Shown: piece by piece, positions 31,181-40,773 of the stretch | Layout of the letters: every line of letters starts with the position of its first letter | Position numbering within the stretch: the first letter of the stretch is position 1 | NCBI GenBank assembly: GCA_001704765.1 | Contig: MBFK01000094.1 | Location: 41,327-105,326 of the forward strand | Length of the DNA: 64,000 nucleotides | Source of the DNA: Sinorhizobium shofinae | GTDB taxonomy: Bacteria > Pseudomonadota > Alphaproteobacteria > Rhizobiales > Rhizobiaceae | Reading direction: 5' to 3' | Position numbers and translations under genes: made by a program | Notes under the pieces: generated by a model | The model's input: only the letters and a program-made list of their open reading frames with translations | What the model was told of the DNA's origin: nothing | The model's database searches: none

Positions 31181-32233
31181 ATGAAGACCATCAAGGGACC
31201 GGGGCTTTTTCTTGCGCAATTCGCCGGTGATGCGGCGCCCTTCAACTCGTGGGACTCGATCACCAAATGGGCTGCCGATTGCGGCTACAAGGGCGTGCAG
31301 GTTCCGAGCTGGGATGGCCGGCTCTTCGACCTGAAGAAGGCTGCGGAATCGAGGGCCTATTGCGACGAGATCGCCGGCAAGGCGCGCGACAACGGCGTCG
31401 AGATCACCGAACTCTCGACGCATCTGCAGGGCCAGCTGGTGGCCGTGCATCCCGCCTATGATGAGGCGTTCGACGGCTTTGCCGCACCGGAGGTGCGTGG
31501 CAACCCGAAGGCGCGCCAGCAATGGGCGGTCGAGCAGGTGAAGCTGGCACTGACGGCTTCGAAGAACCTCGGCCTCAATGCCATGGCAAGTTTCTCCGGT
31601 GCGCTCGCCTGGCCCTTCGTCTATCCGTGGCCGCAGCGTCCGGCGGGGCTGGTGGAGACCGCCTTCGACGAGCTCGCCCGGCGGTGGAAGCCGATTCTCG
31701 AACATGCGGAGGATTGCGGCGTCGATGTCTGCTACGAGATCCATCCGGGCGAGGATCTGCATGACGGCATCACCTACGAGATGTTCCTGGAGCGCACCGG
31801 CAACCATGCCCGTGCCTGTATGCTCTACGATCCGTCGCACTACGTTCTGCAGTGCCTCGACTATCTCGACAATATCGACATCTACAAGGACCGCATCCGG
31901 ATGTTCCACGTCAAGGATGCGGAGTTCAATCCGACCGGCCGGCAGGGCGTCTACGGCGGCTACCAGGGCTGGGTCAACCGCGCCGGGCGCTTCCGCTCGC
32001 TCGGTGACGGCCAGGTCGATTTCGGCGCCGTCTTCTCGAAAATGGCCGCGAACGATTTTTCCGGCTGGGCGGTGGTCGAGTGGGAATGCTGCCTGAAACA
32101 TCCGGAAGACGGCGCGCGCGAAGGGGCGGAGTTCGTCAAGGCGCATATCATCCGGGTCACCGAAAAGGCCTTTGACGATTTTGCCGACAGCGGTACCGAC
32201 GAGGCAGCGAACAGGCGGATGCTAGGGCTTTGA
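31181..32233 (+). CDS. Sugar phosphate isomerase/epimerase (xylose-isomerase-like TIM barrel)
   Basis: 350 residues starting at MKTIKGPGLFLAQFAGDAAP behind AGGGAGGA. AP endonuclease family 2 / xylose isomerase-like barrel with metal ligands spread over CYEIHPGEDLHDG, LYDPSHYVLQ, FHVKDAEFNP and VEWECC. Proteins of this type act on sugars or inositols as isomerases, epimerases or dehydratases and often accompany a Gfo/Idh/MocA enzyme, as here. First gene of a likely four-gene unit running to 35632; substrate unknown. Confidence 0.85.
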   Translation: MKTIKGPGLFLAQFAGDAAPFNSWDSITKWAADCGYKGVQVPSWDGRLFDLKKAAESRAYCDEIAGKARDNGVEITELSTHLQGQLVAVHPAYDEAFDGFAAPEVRGNPKARQQWAVEQVKLALTASKNLGLNAMASFSGALAWPFVYPWPQRPAGLVETAFDELARRWKPILEHAEDCGVDVCYEIHPGEDLHDGITYEMFLERTGNHARACMLYDPSHYVLQCLDYLDNIDIYKDRIRMFHVKDAEFNPTGRQGVYGGYQGWVNRAGRFRSLGDGQVDFGAVFSKMAANDFSGWAVVEWECCLKHPEDGAREGAEFVKAHIIRVTEKAFDDFADSGTDEAANRRMLGL

Positions 32234-32243
32234 GTGGGGCAAG

Positions 32244-32331
32244 TCCCCTCCCCACAAAACAGAGGGGCTTGCCGCGGCGGCGCCGCGAATCTCTCCCCTT
32301 GTGGGGGAAATGCCCGGCAGGGCAGAGGGGG
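32244..32331. repeat. Palindromic intergenic repeat (REP-like), second type
   Basis: CCCCTCCCCACAAAACAGAGGGG, then GCCGCGGCGGCGCCGCG and CTCTCCCCTTGTGGGGG ... AGAGGGGG, placed between two genes of one operon. It is built like copies 1 and 3 but with different arms. Confidence 0.65.
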
Positions 32332-32373
32332 TATCAAGCCCCAGAAACAAATCTGTTCAGGAGAGAAAACACG

Positions 32374-33558
32374 ATGGCAATTGAGGGAAGCAGTACGGAA
32401 AGTCGTCAGAGGCGTATCCGGCTCGGCATGGTTGGCGGCGGCTCCGGCGCCTTCATCGGCGCAGTGCATCGGATCGCCGCGAGGCTTGACGACCATTACG
32501 AGCTGGTCGCAGGCGCTCTGTCGTCGACGCCTGAGAAGGCGCAGGCCTCGGGGCGCGAGCTCGGGCTCGACCCGTCGCGCGTCTATTCGGATTTCAAGGA
32601 GATGGCGATCCGCGAGGCGAAGCTGAAGAACGGCATCGAAGCGGTGGCGATCGTCACGCCGAACCACGTCCACTACGCCGCAGCGAAGGAGTTTCTGAAG
32701 CGCGGCATTCACGTGATCTGCGACAAACCGCTGACCTCGACGCTTGCCGACGCGAAGAAACTCCAGAAGGCGGCGGAGGAAAGCGACGCGCTCTTCGTGC
32801 TGACGCATAATTACGCCGGCTATCCGATGGTGCGCCAGGCGCGCGAGATGATCGCGAATGGCGAGATCGGCGCCGTCCGCCTGGTGCAGATGGAATATCC
32901 GCAAGACTGGTTGACGGAAAATATCGAGCAGTCCGGCCAGAAGCAGGCGGCATGGCGGACTGACCCGGCCCGCTCCGGTGCCGGTGGCTCGACCGGCGAT
33001 ATCGGCACGCATGCCTATAACCTCGGCTGTTTCGTCTCCGGGCTTGAGCTCGACGAACTCTCGGCCGATCTCGACAGTTTCGTCGCCGGCCGCCAACTCG
33101 ACGATAATGCCCATGTGCTGCTGCGCTTCAAGGAGAAGGGCGGCGCGCGGGCCAAGGGCATGCTCTGGTGCAGCCAGGTGGCGCCAGGTCACGAGAACGG
33201 CCTGATGGTGCGTGTCTATGGTACCAAGGGCGGTCTCGAATGGGTTCAGAAGGATCCGAACTACCTCTGGCACACGCCCTTCGGCGAGCCGAAGCGTCTG
33301 CTGACGCGCGCCGGCGCGGGCGCCTCGCCGGCAGCGGCCCGCGTTTCGCGCATTCCCTCGGGCCATCCGGAAGGCTATCTCGAAGGCTTCGCCAATATCT
33401 ACACGGAGGCCGCCCGCGCCATCTACTCCAAGCGGAACGGCGAGAAGGTGGATCCGGCTGTCATATATCCGACGATAGACGATGGCATGAAGGGCATGAT
33501 CTTCGTCGATGCCTGCGTGCGCTCGTCGCAGCGTAACGGCGCCTGGATCAAGGTCTAA
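32374..33558 (+). CDS. Gfo/Idh/MocA-family NAD(P)-dependent oxidoreductase
   Basis: 394 residues from MAIEGSSTES with CAGGAGAG ahead. The Rossmann loop LGMVGGGSGAFIGAVHRIAA is followed by the family motif VICDKPLTSTLADAKKLQKA (conserved EKP-like DKP with the catalytic-site Lys) and GGSTGDIGTHAYNL with the active-site Asp and His. Oxidises or reduces a sugar, inositol or derivative. Co-located with the isomerase/epimerase, suggesting a keto-sugar pathway, and followed by a beta-glucosidase that could supply the substrate. Confidence 0.87.
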   Translation: MAIEGSSTESRQRRIRLGMVGGGSGAFIGAVHRIAARLDDHYELVAGALSSTPEKAQASGRELGLDPSRVYSDFKEMAIREAKLKNGIEAVAIVTPNHVHYAAAKEFLKRGIHVICDKPLTSTLADAKKLQKAAEESDALFVLTHNYAGYPMVRQAREMIANGEIGAVRLVQMEYPQDWLTENIEQSGQKQAAWRTDPARSGAGGSTGDIGTHAYNLGCFVSGLELDELSADLDSFVAGRQLDDNAHVLLRFKEKGGARAKGMLWCSQVAPGHENGLMVRVYGTKGGLEWVQKDPNYLWHTPFGEPKRLLTRAGAGASPAAARVSRIPSGHPEGYLEGFANIYTEAARAIYSKRNGEKVDPAVIYPTIDDGMKGMIFVDACVRSSQRNGAWIKV

Positions 33559-33565
33559 AGCGCAC

Positions 33566-33604
33566 CCCGGTAGACGGGCGAGGTAAGCTCGCCCGTCTAC
33601 CGGG
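33566..33604. terminator. Perfect 17-base hairpin between oxidoreductase and beta-glucosidase genes
   Basis: Arms CCCGGTAGACGGGCGAG (33566-33582) and the exact complement (33588-33604) around GTAAG, eight bases past the stop. No T run follows. Instead TTGACA, a perfect -35 hexamer, begins at 33605, so this may end one transcript and start another, or protect the upstream mRNA. Confidence 0.6.
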
Positions 33605-33701
33605 TTGACATTTGCCGCCGCGGCGATAGGCCACGACCAAAACATGAATGATGCAGCGGCGCCATCCGGTGCGCCCCTCGACGGAAGACGGGACAAAAAC
33701 G

Positions 33702-35075
33702 ATGATCGAAGCCAAGAAACTCGCAGAACGCTTCCCAGGCGACTTTGTCTTCGGCGTTGCCACGGCCTCCTTCCAGATCGAGGGCGCCAGCAAGGCGGAC
33801 GGGCGCAAGCCCTCCATCTGGGACGCCTTCTCCAATATGCCCGGCCGCGTCTTCGAGGGCCACAACGGCGATGTCGCCTGCGACCACTACAACCGGCTGG
33901 AACAGGATCTCGATCTCATCAAGAGCCTCGGCGTCGAGGCCTACCGCTTCTCGATCGCCTGGCCGCGCATCATTCCGGAAGGCACGGGGCCGATCAACGA
34001 GAAGGGGCTCGACTTCTACGACCGTCTCGTCGACGGCTTGAAGGCCCGCGGCATCAAGGCCTTTGCGACGCTCTACCACTGGGACCTGCCGCTGGCGCTG
34101 ATGGGCGACGGCGGCTGGACGGCGCGGACGACCGCCTACGCCTTCCAACGCTATGCGAAGACGGTGATCGCCCGCCTCGGTGACCGGCTCGATGCGGTGG
34201 CGACTTTCAACGAGCCCTGGTGCTCGGTGTGGCTTGGCCATCTCTACGGCATCCACGCGCCGGGCGAACGCAACATGGACGCGGCGCTCGCCGCACTGCA
34301 TTTCACCAATCTCGCCCATGGACTCGGCGTCGCGGCGATTCGCTCGGAACAGGCGGACCTGCCGGTCGGCATCGTCATCAACGCCCACTCGGTCTATCCC
34401 GGGCTCGACAGTGCCGAGGACAAGGCCGCGGCCGAGCGCGCCTTCGACTTCCACAACGGCGTCTTCTTCGGGCCGATCTTCAAGGGCGAATACCCGGAGG
34501 GCTTCCTCTCGGCGCTCGGGCCTCGCATGCCGCTGATCGAGGATGGCGACATGGCGACGATCTCGCAGCCGCTCGACTGGTGGGGCCTCAACTATTATAC
34601 GCCAATGCGCGTTTCGCATGATCCGGCGGCCGGCGCCGAATATCCGGCGACGATCAATGCGAAGCCGCTCAGCGACGCTAAGACGGACATCGGCTGGGAG
34701 GTTTATGCGCCGGCACTCGGGGCCCTGGTGGAGACCCTCAACGCCCGCTACAAGCTTCCGGATTGCTACATCACCGAAAACGGCGCCTGCTACAATATGG
34801 GCGTCGAAAACGGCGTCGTCGACGATCAGCCGCGGCTCGACTATATCGCCGACCACCTGTCGGTGATTGCCGACCTGATCGCCAATGGCTGTCCGATACG
34901 CGGCTATTTCGCCTGGAGCCTGATGGACAATTTCGAATGGGCGGAAGGCTACCGCATGCGCTTTGGCATCGTACACGTGGACTATGAGACGCAGGTCCGC
35001 ACGATCAAGAAGAGCGGTCACTGGTACAAGAAGCTGGCGGAACAGTTCCCGAAGGGCAACCATAAGCCGGCCTGA
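33702..35075 (+). CDS. Beta-glucosidase, glycoside hydrolase family 1
   Basis: 457 residues from MIEAKKLAERFPGDFVFGVA, close in wording to the Agrobacterium beta-glucosidase Abg. The general acid/base Glu is in VATFNEPWCSVW and the nucleophile Glu in CYITENGACYN; FGVATASFQIEG and GYFAWSLMDNFEWAEGY bind the sugar. No signal peptide, so it hydrolyses imported beta-glucosides in the cytoplasm. It ends two bases before the flavin reductase. Confidence 0.95.
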   Translation: MIEAKKLAERFPGDFVFGVATASFQIEGASKADGRKPSIWDAFSNMPGRVFEGHNGDVACDHYNRLEQDLDLIKSLGVEAYRFSIAWPRIIPEGTGPINEKGLDFYDRLVDGLKARGIKAFATLYHWDLPLALMGDGGWTARTTAYAFQRYAKTVIARLGDRLDAVATFNEPWCSVWLGHLYGIHAPGERNMDAALAALHFTNLAHGLGVAAIRSEQADLPVGIVINAHSVYPGLDSAEDKAAAERAFDFHNGVFFGPIFKGEYPEGFLSALGPRMPLIEDGDMATISQPLDWWGLNYYTPMRVSHDPAAGAEYPATINAKPLSDAKTDIGWEVYAPALGALVETLNARYKLPDCYITENGACYNMGVENGVVDDQPRLDYIADHLSVIADLIANGCPIRGYFAWSLMDNFEWAEGYRMRFGIVHVDYETQVRTIKKSGHWYKKLAEQFPKGNHKPA

Positions 35076-35077
35076 AC

Positions 35078-35632
35078 ATGGAGAGAAAGTCCCTGCTCTT
35101 CTCCGCGCTTTGTGGCAGCCAGAGAAGATCGTCAGCGAACCGTGCCTTGCTCGAGGCTCTGCGCCTCTCGGCGCCCACAGGCGTAGAGATCGAGATTTGC
35201 GACGTGATCGGCGACCTGCCGATCTTCAATCCCGATCGCGAAGGCGAGGCGACGCCGGCAAATGTCCGCTCCTTTGCTGCGAAAATCGCCGCCGCCGACG
35301 GACTGATCATAGCCTGCCCCGAGTATGCGCACGGGATACCGGGTGGTTTGAAGAACGCGCTGGACTGGCTGGTGTCACGAGATGAGGTCCCGTTCAAGCC
35401 GGTCATGCTTGCCCACGCGTCTCATCGCGGCGACCACGTTCTCGAGCAATTGACCGAGGTGCTGAACACCATGTCTTTGCGTCTCGTGACGGAAGCCTTC
35501 CTCCGGGTTCCGTTGCTCGGCAAAGGCGAAGTCGACCGAGAAGAGATCCTGGCCGCAGCGCGCGCCAACGGGCTTTTGTCAAGATCCCTGCGGAGGTTCG
35601 CCGACGCGATTATCGAAGGCCCTGCGGCCTAA
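35078..35632 (+). CDS. NADPH-dependent FMN reductase family protein
   Basis: 184 residues. The flavin phosphate loop LCGSQRRSSANRALLEAL near residue 12 and the CPEYAHGIPGGLKNALDWLV segment near 80 define the family of NAD(P)H:FMN/quinone reductases. It follows beta-glucosidase by two bases and is probably translated from the same message, though a functional link is not obvious. It may detoxify quinones or supply reduced flavin. Confidence 0.87.
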   Translation: MERKSLLFSALCGSQRRSSANRALLEALRLSAPTGVEIEICDVIGDLPIFNPDREGEATPANVRSFAAKIAAADGLIIACPEYAHGIPGGLKNALDWLVSRDEVPFKPVMLAHASHRGDHVLEQLTEVLNTMSLRLVTEAFLRVPLLGKGEVDREEILAAARANGLLSRSLRRFADAIIEGPAA

Positions 35633-35938
35633 TCCGCCGCCGCAAAAGAGCATGTTTTTTGTGTCGAGACGCCGGTTTCTGGAAAGCCATATCTGTGAAA
35701 AGGCTCGCCCGCAGGTCATAAACGCCTATATCGCACGGTCGCCACATGGCAACCAAGTTGAACGCACCGGCTTGCTGATGATAGAGAACTGCTCCCCGTT
35801 CCAAATGCGTTGTCGAATGTCCGACTGACCAGACACGCCTCCCGTCCCGGCAGAGTGTCAGGGACCAGAGTTTCGAACATCAGAGAGCATCATGTATCCT
35901 TCCATCGCTGTGATCCCTCTTGCGGGGGCGACCGGACA
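35633..35938. other. Intergenic region upstream of metNIQ
   Basis: About 300 bases with no supported gene; it must contain the metNIQ promoter. I looked for the SAM-II methionine riboswitch but could not recognise its core. The metN frame is open upstream to 35810, which seems fortuitous. Confidence 0.45.
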
Positions 35939-37018
35939 ATGACCATTTCCCTTTCCGAGTTTTCGCGTGACGACGCCTCAGTCGTGTTCGACGGCGTCTC
36001 CAAGCGCTTCGCTGGATCCGGCGAGAGCGCGGCCTTCACCGCTCTCAACAATGTCAGCCTCACGGTCGGCCGCGGCTCGATCACCGGCATCATCGGCCGC
36101 TCCGGCGCCGGAAAATCCACGCTGATCCGGCTCGTCAACGGTCTCGAAAAGCCTTCGAGCGGCAAGGTGCTCGTCGACGGTGTCGACATCGGCGCGCTCG
36201 ACGAGGGGGGATTGCGCAACCTGCGGCGCTCGGTCGGCATGATCTTCCAGCATTTCAACCTGCTTTCGTCGCGCACCGTCTTCGGCAATGTCGCCCTGCC
36301 GCTTGAAATCGCCGGCGTAGACCGGCGAGCGATCGAGGCGCGGGTGCGGCCGCTTCTCGATCTCGTCGGCCTTGCCGACAAACATGGCCGCTACCCGGCA
36401 GAGCTTTCCGGGGGACAGAAGCAGCGCATCGGCATCGCCCGCGCGCTCGCGACGGAGCCGAAACTGCTGCTCTCGGACGAGGCGACGTCGGCGCTCGATC
36501 CGGAAACGACCCAGTCGATCCTCGAGCTTATGAAGCGGATCAATGCGGACCTTGGCCTGACGGTGCTGCTCATCACCCATGAGATGGAGGTGGTGAAGGC
36601 CGTCACCTCCGACGTGGCGGTGATCGACAAAGGCGAAATCGTCGAACTCGGCCACACCTTCGACGTCTTCACGCATCCGAAGCACGAGACGACGCGGGCC
36701 CTTCTTTCCGGCCTGCCGGGGTCGAAGCTGCCCGAAGCCGTGGCCAGGGGACTGAAACCTGCAGCCGCTCCCGGTGATCGCGTCGTCGTGCGGCTGACCT
36801 TCTTCGGCGCTGCCGCCGAGCGGCCGCTGATCTCGCAGCTCATCCAGTCAATCGGCGCCGAGGTCAACATCATCGCCGGCACGATCGACGAGATCGGCGG
36901 CAAGCCCTACGGCTCGCTGGTGGTCGCCTACGGGGCGGATCCGGACACATCGGGGAAAGCGGATCGTTTCTTCGCCGAGAATGGACTGGTCACGGAGGTG
37001 CTCGGCTATGTCGCCTGA
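35939..37018 (+). CDS. metN: Methionine ABC transporter, ATP-binding protein
   Basis: 359 residues from [20 protein letters not shown]. Walker [15 protein letters not shown]-loop MIFQHFNLL, signature [15 protein letters not shown], Walker [13 protein letters not shown] and the switch His in [10 protein letters not shown] are all present. The C-terminal 90 residues are the NIL regulatory domain, which in MetN binds methionine and inhibits transport when the cell is replete. The stop overlaps the metI start by 11 bases. Confidence 0.95.
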   Translation: MTISLSEFSRDDASVVFDGVSKRFAGSGESAAFTALNNVSLTVGRGSITGIIGRSGAGKSTLIRLVNGLEKPSSGKVLVDGVDIGALDEGGLRNLRRSVGMIFQHFNLLSSRTVFGNVALPLEIAGVDRRAIEARVRPLLDLVGLADKHGRYPAELSGGQKQRIGIARALATEPKLLLSDEATSALDPETTQSILELMKRINADLGLTVLLITHEMEVVKAVTSDVAVIDKGEIVELGHTFDVFTHPKHETTRALLSGLPGSKLPEAVARGLKPAAAPGDRVVVRLTFFGAAAERPLISQLIQSIGAEVNIIAGTIDEIGGKPYGSLVVAYGADPDTSGKADRFFAENGLVTEVLGYVA

Positions 37019-37673
37019 TCTACTGCTGCTCATCGGCAAGGCCACGCTCGACACGCTGCGGATGGTGGCGATCGCCGGGTTCATCGGCGCTCTGATCGGC
37101 CTGCCGATCGGCATCTTCCTCGCGACCAGTGGCAAGGGCGAGCTGTTTCCGGCGCCCAACGTCAACCGGATCGTCGGCCTAATCGTCAATGCGACGCGAT
37201 CGACGCCCTTCATCATCCTGGTGGTGGCGATCATTCCGTTCACGCGGCTCGTCACCGGCACCTCGATCGGCACGAAGGCGGCGATCGTTCCCTTGACCAT
37301 TGCGACCATTCCGTTTGTCGCCCGGCTCGTCGAGGCGGCGATCCGCGACGTCGACAAGGGGCTGATCGAGGCGGCGCGGGCCATGGGCGCGACGCCGGTG
37401 CAGATCGTCTTCAAGGTGCTGCTCGCCGAGGCCCGGCCGGCGCTGACGCTGGCGCTCACCATGACTATCGTCAGCCTCATCGGCTATTCGGCGATGGTCG
37501 GTGCGGTCGGCGGCGGCGGCCTTGGCGACCTCGGCATCCGCTACGGCTACCAGCGCTTCATGCCGGACGTCATGCTGATCGTCGTCGTCGTGCTGATCGT
37601 CCTCGTGCAGCTCGTACAAAGCGCGGGCGACCGCCTGGCGCGCCGCTTCGACAAGCGCAGTCGCAAGACCTGA
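37008..37673 (+). CDS. metI: Methionine ABC transporter, permease
   Basis: 221 residues, about five or six membrane helices. The ATG at 37008 lies inside the end of metN with GGAGG twelve bases ahead; an earlier start at 36981 is possible but lacks a membrane character. The EAA loop [23 protein letters not shown] contacts MetN. Forms the inner-membrane channel for D- and L-methionine. Confidence 0.94.
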   Translation: MSPDLLLLIGKATLDTLRMVAIAGFIGALIGLPIGIFLATSGKGELFPAPNVNRIVGLIVNATRSTPFIILVVAIIPFTRLVTGTSIGTKAAIVPLTIATIPFVARLVEAAIRDVDKGLIEAARAMGATPVQIVFKVLLAEARPALTLALTMTIVSLIGYSAMVGAVGGGGLGDLGIRYGYQRFMPDVMLIVVVVLIVLVQLVQSAGDRLARRFDKRSRKT

Positions 37674-37709
37674 CTTTCCTGCCCCCTCCCACACCCCAAG
37701 GAGCCTTAC

Positions 37710-38489
37710 ATGAAGACCATTCTCCTCGCAGCCTCGCTCGCCCTTGCCTTTACGGCCGGAGCGGCCCGCGCAGAAACCATCAAGGTCGGCGTAACCCCGG
37801 GTGAGCATGCCCAGATCATGGAGAAGGTGAAGGAAATCGCCGCTCCCAAGGGGCTCGACATCGAGATCCTCGAATTCTCCGACTATGTGGTTCCGAACCA
37901 GGCACTCGCCGATGGCGACCTCAATGCCAATTCCTTCCAGCACCAGCCCTATCTCGACAACCAGATCGCCGATCGGGGCTTCGACATCGTCAGCGTGGGC
38001 CTGACCATCACAACGCCGATGGGTGTCTATTCGAGCAAGGTGAAGAGCCTCGATGAGTTGAAGGATGGCGCGACGATAGCCATTCCGAACGATCCGACCA
38101 ATGGCGGTCGCGCGCTCCTGGTTCTCGCGTCGAAGGGCCTCATCAAGGTCAATCCGGATGCCGGGCTGAAGGTCACCCCGGCGGACGTGACGGAAAATCC
38201 GAAGAACATCGAGTTCGCCGAACTCGATGCGGCCCAGCTTCCGCGATCCCTGGCCGATGTCGACGCGGCCGTGATCAACACCAACTACGCGCTCGAGGCT
38301 GGCCTTCATCCCAAGAAGGACGCCATTGCCATCGAAAGCGAGAAATCTCCGTATGCCAACGTCATTGCGGTGCGTGCCGCGGACAAGGATGCACCATGGG
38401 TCAGGACGCTCGTCGAATCCTATCACGACGACAGGGTCAAGGCCTTCATCATCGATACCTTCAAGGGTGCGCTCATCCCCAGCTGGTAA
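37710..38489 (+). CDS. metQ: Methionine-binding protein of the ABC transporter (NlpA family)
   Basis: 259 residues. The signal peptide ends LAFTAGAARA-ET, an ordinary signal-peptidase I site without a lipobox cysteine, so this MetQ is soluble in the periplasm rather than a lipoprotein. Family motifs IKVGVTPGEHAQIMEKVKE, LEFSDYVVPNQALADGDLNA, NSFQHQPYL and IAIPNDPTNGGRALLVLAS. Last gene of metNIQ, followed by a strong terminator. Confidence 0.95.
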   Translation: MKTILLAASLALAFTAGAARAETIKVGVTPGEHAQIMEKVKEIAAPKGLDIEILEFSDYVVPNQALADGDLNANSFQHQPYLDNQIADRGFDIVSVGLTITTPMGVYSSKVKSLDELKDGATIAIPNDPTNGGRALLVLASKGLIKVNPDAGLKVTPADVTENPKNIEFAELDAAQLPRSLADVDAAVINTNYALEAGLHPKKDAIAIESEKSPYANVIAVRAADKDAPWVRTLVESYHDDRVKAFIIDTFKGALIPSW

Positions 38490-38515
38490 GCCAATCTGTT
38501 GAACGGAAACGTGGA

Positions 38516-38549
38516 CCGCGCGCCGCAACGTCGGCGCGCGGTTTTTCTT
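38516..38549 (+). terminator. Rho-independent terminator of metNIQ
   Basis: Ten-base GC arms CCGCGCGCCG / CGGCGCGCGG, loop CAACGT, then TTTTTCTTT, starting 27 bases after the metQ stop. Confidence 0.9.
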
Positions 38550-38601
38550 TGACCGCGACAGTCGCTTCGCTATCCTCCGGGCGGTTCGAGGAGGACATGA
38601 C

Positions 38602-39009
38602 ATGAGCGGTAGGAAGGGCGGGTGCCTCTGCGGCGCGATAAGGTACGAAACAAAGGGCTTGCCGCTCTATTCCGGCTTTTGCCACTGCCGCGATTGCCAG
38701 CGCGCGACCGGGACCGGGCATTGTTGCTACATGATCTTCTCGCGCGTCGACGTCCACGTCAGTGGCGAGCTTCGCGCCTTCCAGAAGTTGGCCGAAAACG
38801 GCAACATCACCATCCGGCACTTCTGTCCCAACTGCGGCAGCCAGATCTTCAGTTCCGGTCCGCCCGATGATGATCGATGGACGGTCTATGCGGGAACGCT
38901 CGATGATACCTCGCTGTTCGAGCCGACCCATGCAGTCTTTACCCGCAGCCGTCCGCATTGGGACCGGGGCGCCATAAAGCTGGATGAATGTGAAACGCTT
39001 CCAGTCTGA
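38602..39009 (+). CDS. GFA-family zinc-binding enzyme
   Basis: 135 residues with the cysteine pattern of the glutathione-dependent formaldehyde-activating (GFA) fold: KGGCLCGAIRYE, FCHCRDCQRATGTGH and RHFCPNCGSQIF, seven cysteines and a histidine suited to two zinc ions. Most members of this family are not tested; a role in glutathione adduct or aldehyde chemistry is inferred from the family name only. Single gene behind the metNIQ terminator, with its own AGGAGGACATGAC ribosome site. Confidence 0.85.
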   Translation: MSGRKGGCLCGAIRYETKGLPLYSGFCHCRDCQRATGTGHCCYMIFSRVDVHVSGELRAFQKLAENGNITIRHFCPNCGSQIFSSGPPDDDRWTVYAGTLDDTSLFEPTHAVFTRSRPHWDRGAIKLDECETLPV

Positions 39010-39029
39010 GACAGAAGCGGTGAATTGAC

Positions 39030-39656
39030 TTGCACCGGGCAAAGACTTCGTGGCGCTTTCATCATTCGATCAAATCGCTTCTGTCCGGCGAGCAGGGCGA
39101 GGCGGCCGCCTTCGCCATGCGGCTTCTTGTCCGCTTCGCAGAGGCTGTCGGCGCGGAGCCGGCCGGCGTGACGCTGGTCATCGATACCTGCACCTATGTG
39201 ACGGCGGTGATGCGCGACATGTCCGGCGCCGTCATGACCAATTCCGGCAAATGGGCCTATTACGCGCCGGGCAATATCGGCGTCGATGTCGCCTTCGGAT
39301 CCGATTGCCGACTGCGTCGCGTCTGCCCGGGCCGGAAAGGTGGTGCGGCTGTGACGGTGCGGCTCCAGGCAACGACGCTGGTCGCAGGATCGGCGGAGGC
39401 AGGGACGCTGGTGCTTTCGGAACCCTTGAGCTTTTGGGGCAGCCTCGACTCGGCGACCGGCCGGATCATCGACCAGTGGCACCCCGAGAAGAACGAAGTG
39501 ATGAGCGGCCGTATCCTGGTGATGCGGCCAGGGCGCGGCTCGAGCTCCGGGAGTTCGGTGCTGGCGGAAGCGCTTCGGCGCGGAACCGGTCCGGCGGGCA
39601 TCGTGCTGCTCGCGCGCGACGCGATCGTCACCGTCGGGGCGATGATGCTGGCTTGA
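39030..39656 (+). pseudogene. Internally deleted aconitase-X (cis-3-hydroxy-L-proline dehydratase-type) remnant
   Basis: 208 residues from a TTG start. Residues 10-42 ([25 protein letters not shown]) resemble the extreme N-terminus of the aconitase-X large domain. The protein then jumps straight to its C-terminal end ([39 protein letters not shown]) and goes on into the small swivel domain DUF126 ([40 protein letters not shown]). About 300 central residues carrying the active site are missing, and the swivel domain stops early at GAMMLA, 20 bases before a palindromic repeat. I take it as a relic of a hydroxyproline-catabolism gene. A residual, repurposed small protein cannot be excluded. Confidence 0.7.
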
Positions 39657-39675
39657 ATTGAGCTCAGTCGCGGTC

Positions 39676-39737
39676 GCCCCTCACCCTGGCCCTCTCCCTG
39701 CAGGCGGGGAGAGGGTGCCGGCAGGCTGATGAGGGGC
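39676..39737. repeat. Palindromic intergenic repeat (RIME/REP-like), copy 3
   Basis: GCCCCTCACCCTGGCCCTCTCC, CTGCAGGCGGGGAGAGGGTG, CCGGCAGGCTGATGAGGGGC. The final part is the inverse of the first arm of the repeat at 25511-25622. It separates the aconitase-X remnant from the convergent trhO. Confidence 0.75.
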
Positions 39738-39750
39738 CGTCGAAATCACG

Positions 39751-40695
39751 TCAACTGCCGAGATGCCGCTCGCCGCGCGTCTTCGCCAGTTTGATCTGCC
39801 GCTGCCGTTCGCGGTAGCGCTCGCGGTCCTCGTCGGTGCGGACCTCGTGGCAATGGACGCAGGAGACGCCTTCCTCGTGAAGGGGCGAGAGCAGGTCTTC
39901 CGGCGTCAAGGGCTGGCGGCAGGCGTGGCAGAGCGTGTGATCGCCTTCGGCGAGGCCATGGGTGACGGAGACGCGTTCGTCGAAGACGAAGCAGGCGCCG
40001 TCCCACAGACTCTCCTCTGCCGGGATCTCCTCGAGATATTTGAGGATGCCGCCTTTGAGGTGGTAGACCTCCTCGAAGCCCTGTTCCTTCATGAAGGCGG
40101 TCGCCTTCTCGCAACGGATGCCGCCGGTGCAATACATGGCGATCTTCGGCTTGTTGTGCAGGCCGGTGTTGTTGCGCACCCAGTCGGGAAACTCGCGGAA
40201 GGTCTTTGTCTTCGGATCGACGGCGCCGCGGAAGAGGCCGATCGCCGTCTCGTAGTCGTTGCGCGTGTCGATGACCAGCGTGTCCGGATCGGAGATCAGC
40301 GCGTTCCAGTCCTTCGGCTCCACATAGGTGCCGACCACCTGGTTGGGGTCGATGGTCTCGACGCCCATGGTGACGATCTCCTTCTTCAACCGCACCTTCA
40401 TGCGCAGGAAAGGCATGGCCGAGGCCCGGCTCTCCTTATGCTCCAGGCGGGTGAATTCGGGCTGTGCGCGCAGATAGCCAAGCACTGCGGCAATGCCCTC
40501 GTCGGTGCCGGCGATCGTGCCGTTGATGCCTTCATGCGCAAGCAGCAGCGTGCCCTTCGCGCCGTTGGCGTCGCAGAGAGCCTGCAGCGGTTCGCGGAAT
40601 TCGGCGAAGCGCGGGAAGGAAACGAAATGATAGAGCGCGGCCACCAGAAACTGGCCCTGCGCCTCCGGGTGCGGTGTCGTGAACATGTCGGTCAT
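39751..40695 (-). CDS. trhO: tRNA uridine(34) hydroxylase (rhodanese-like YceA)
   Basis: 314 residues from [20 protein letters not shown]. An N-terminal acylphosphatase-like region ([20 protein letters not shown]) precedes a rhodanese domain with the active-site loop [20 protein letters not shown]. The C-terminus has [14 protein letters not shown], a four-cysteine cluster usual in the longer members. TrhO makes 5-hydroxyuridine at tRNA position 34 in an oxygen-dependent reaction. Older annotation calls it a sulfurtransferase. Single gene, convergent with the remnant at 39030. Confidence 0.9.
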   Translation of the reverse strand: MTDMFTTPHPEAQGQFLVAALYHFVSFPRFAEFREPLQALCDANGAKGTLLLAHEGINGTIAGTDEGIAAVLGYLRAQPEFTRLEHKESRASAMPFLRMKVRLKKEIVTMGVETIDPNQVVGTYVEPKDWNALISDPDTLVIDTRNDYETAIGLFRGAVDPKTKTFREFPDWVRNNTGLHNKPKIAMYCTGGIRCEKATAFMKEQGFEEVYHLKGGILKYLEEIPAEESLWDGACFVFDERVSVTHGLAEGDHTLCHACRQPLTPEDLLSPLHEEGVSCVHCHEVRTDEDRERYRERQRQIKLAKTRGERHLGS

Positions 40696-40773
40696 GGCCA
40701 GGCAAATACAGCTTTCGCGGTTCAAGCGCAATTGCGGCGGGCCGCGCCGGAACGTCCCACCTGCCGCGTTAGT

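Noticed and set aside
31960..35063. Two long minus-strand frames opposite the sugar operon
   Set aside because: Shadows of the isomerase, oxidoreductase and beta-glucosidase genes, whose motifs are complete on the plus strand.
35633..35938. SAM-II riboswitch before metNIQ
   Set aside because: I could not find the conserved core or pseudoknot by eye; no claim is made without a covariance search.
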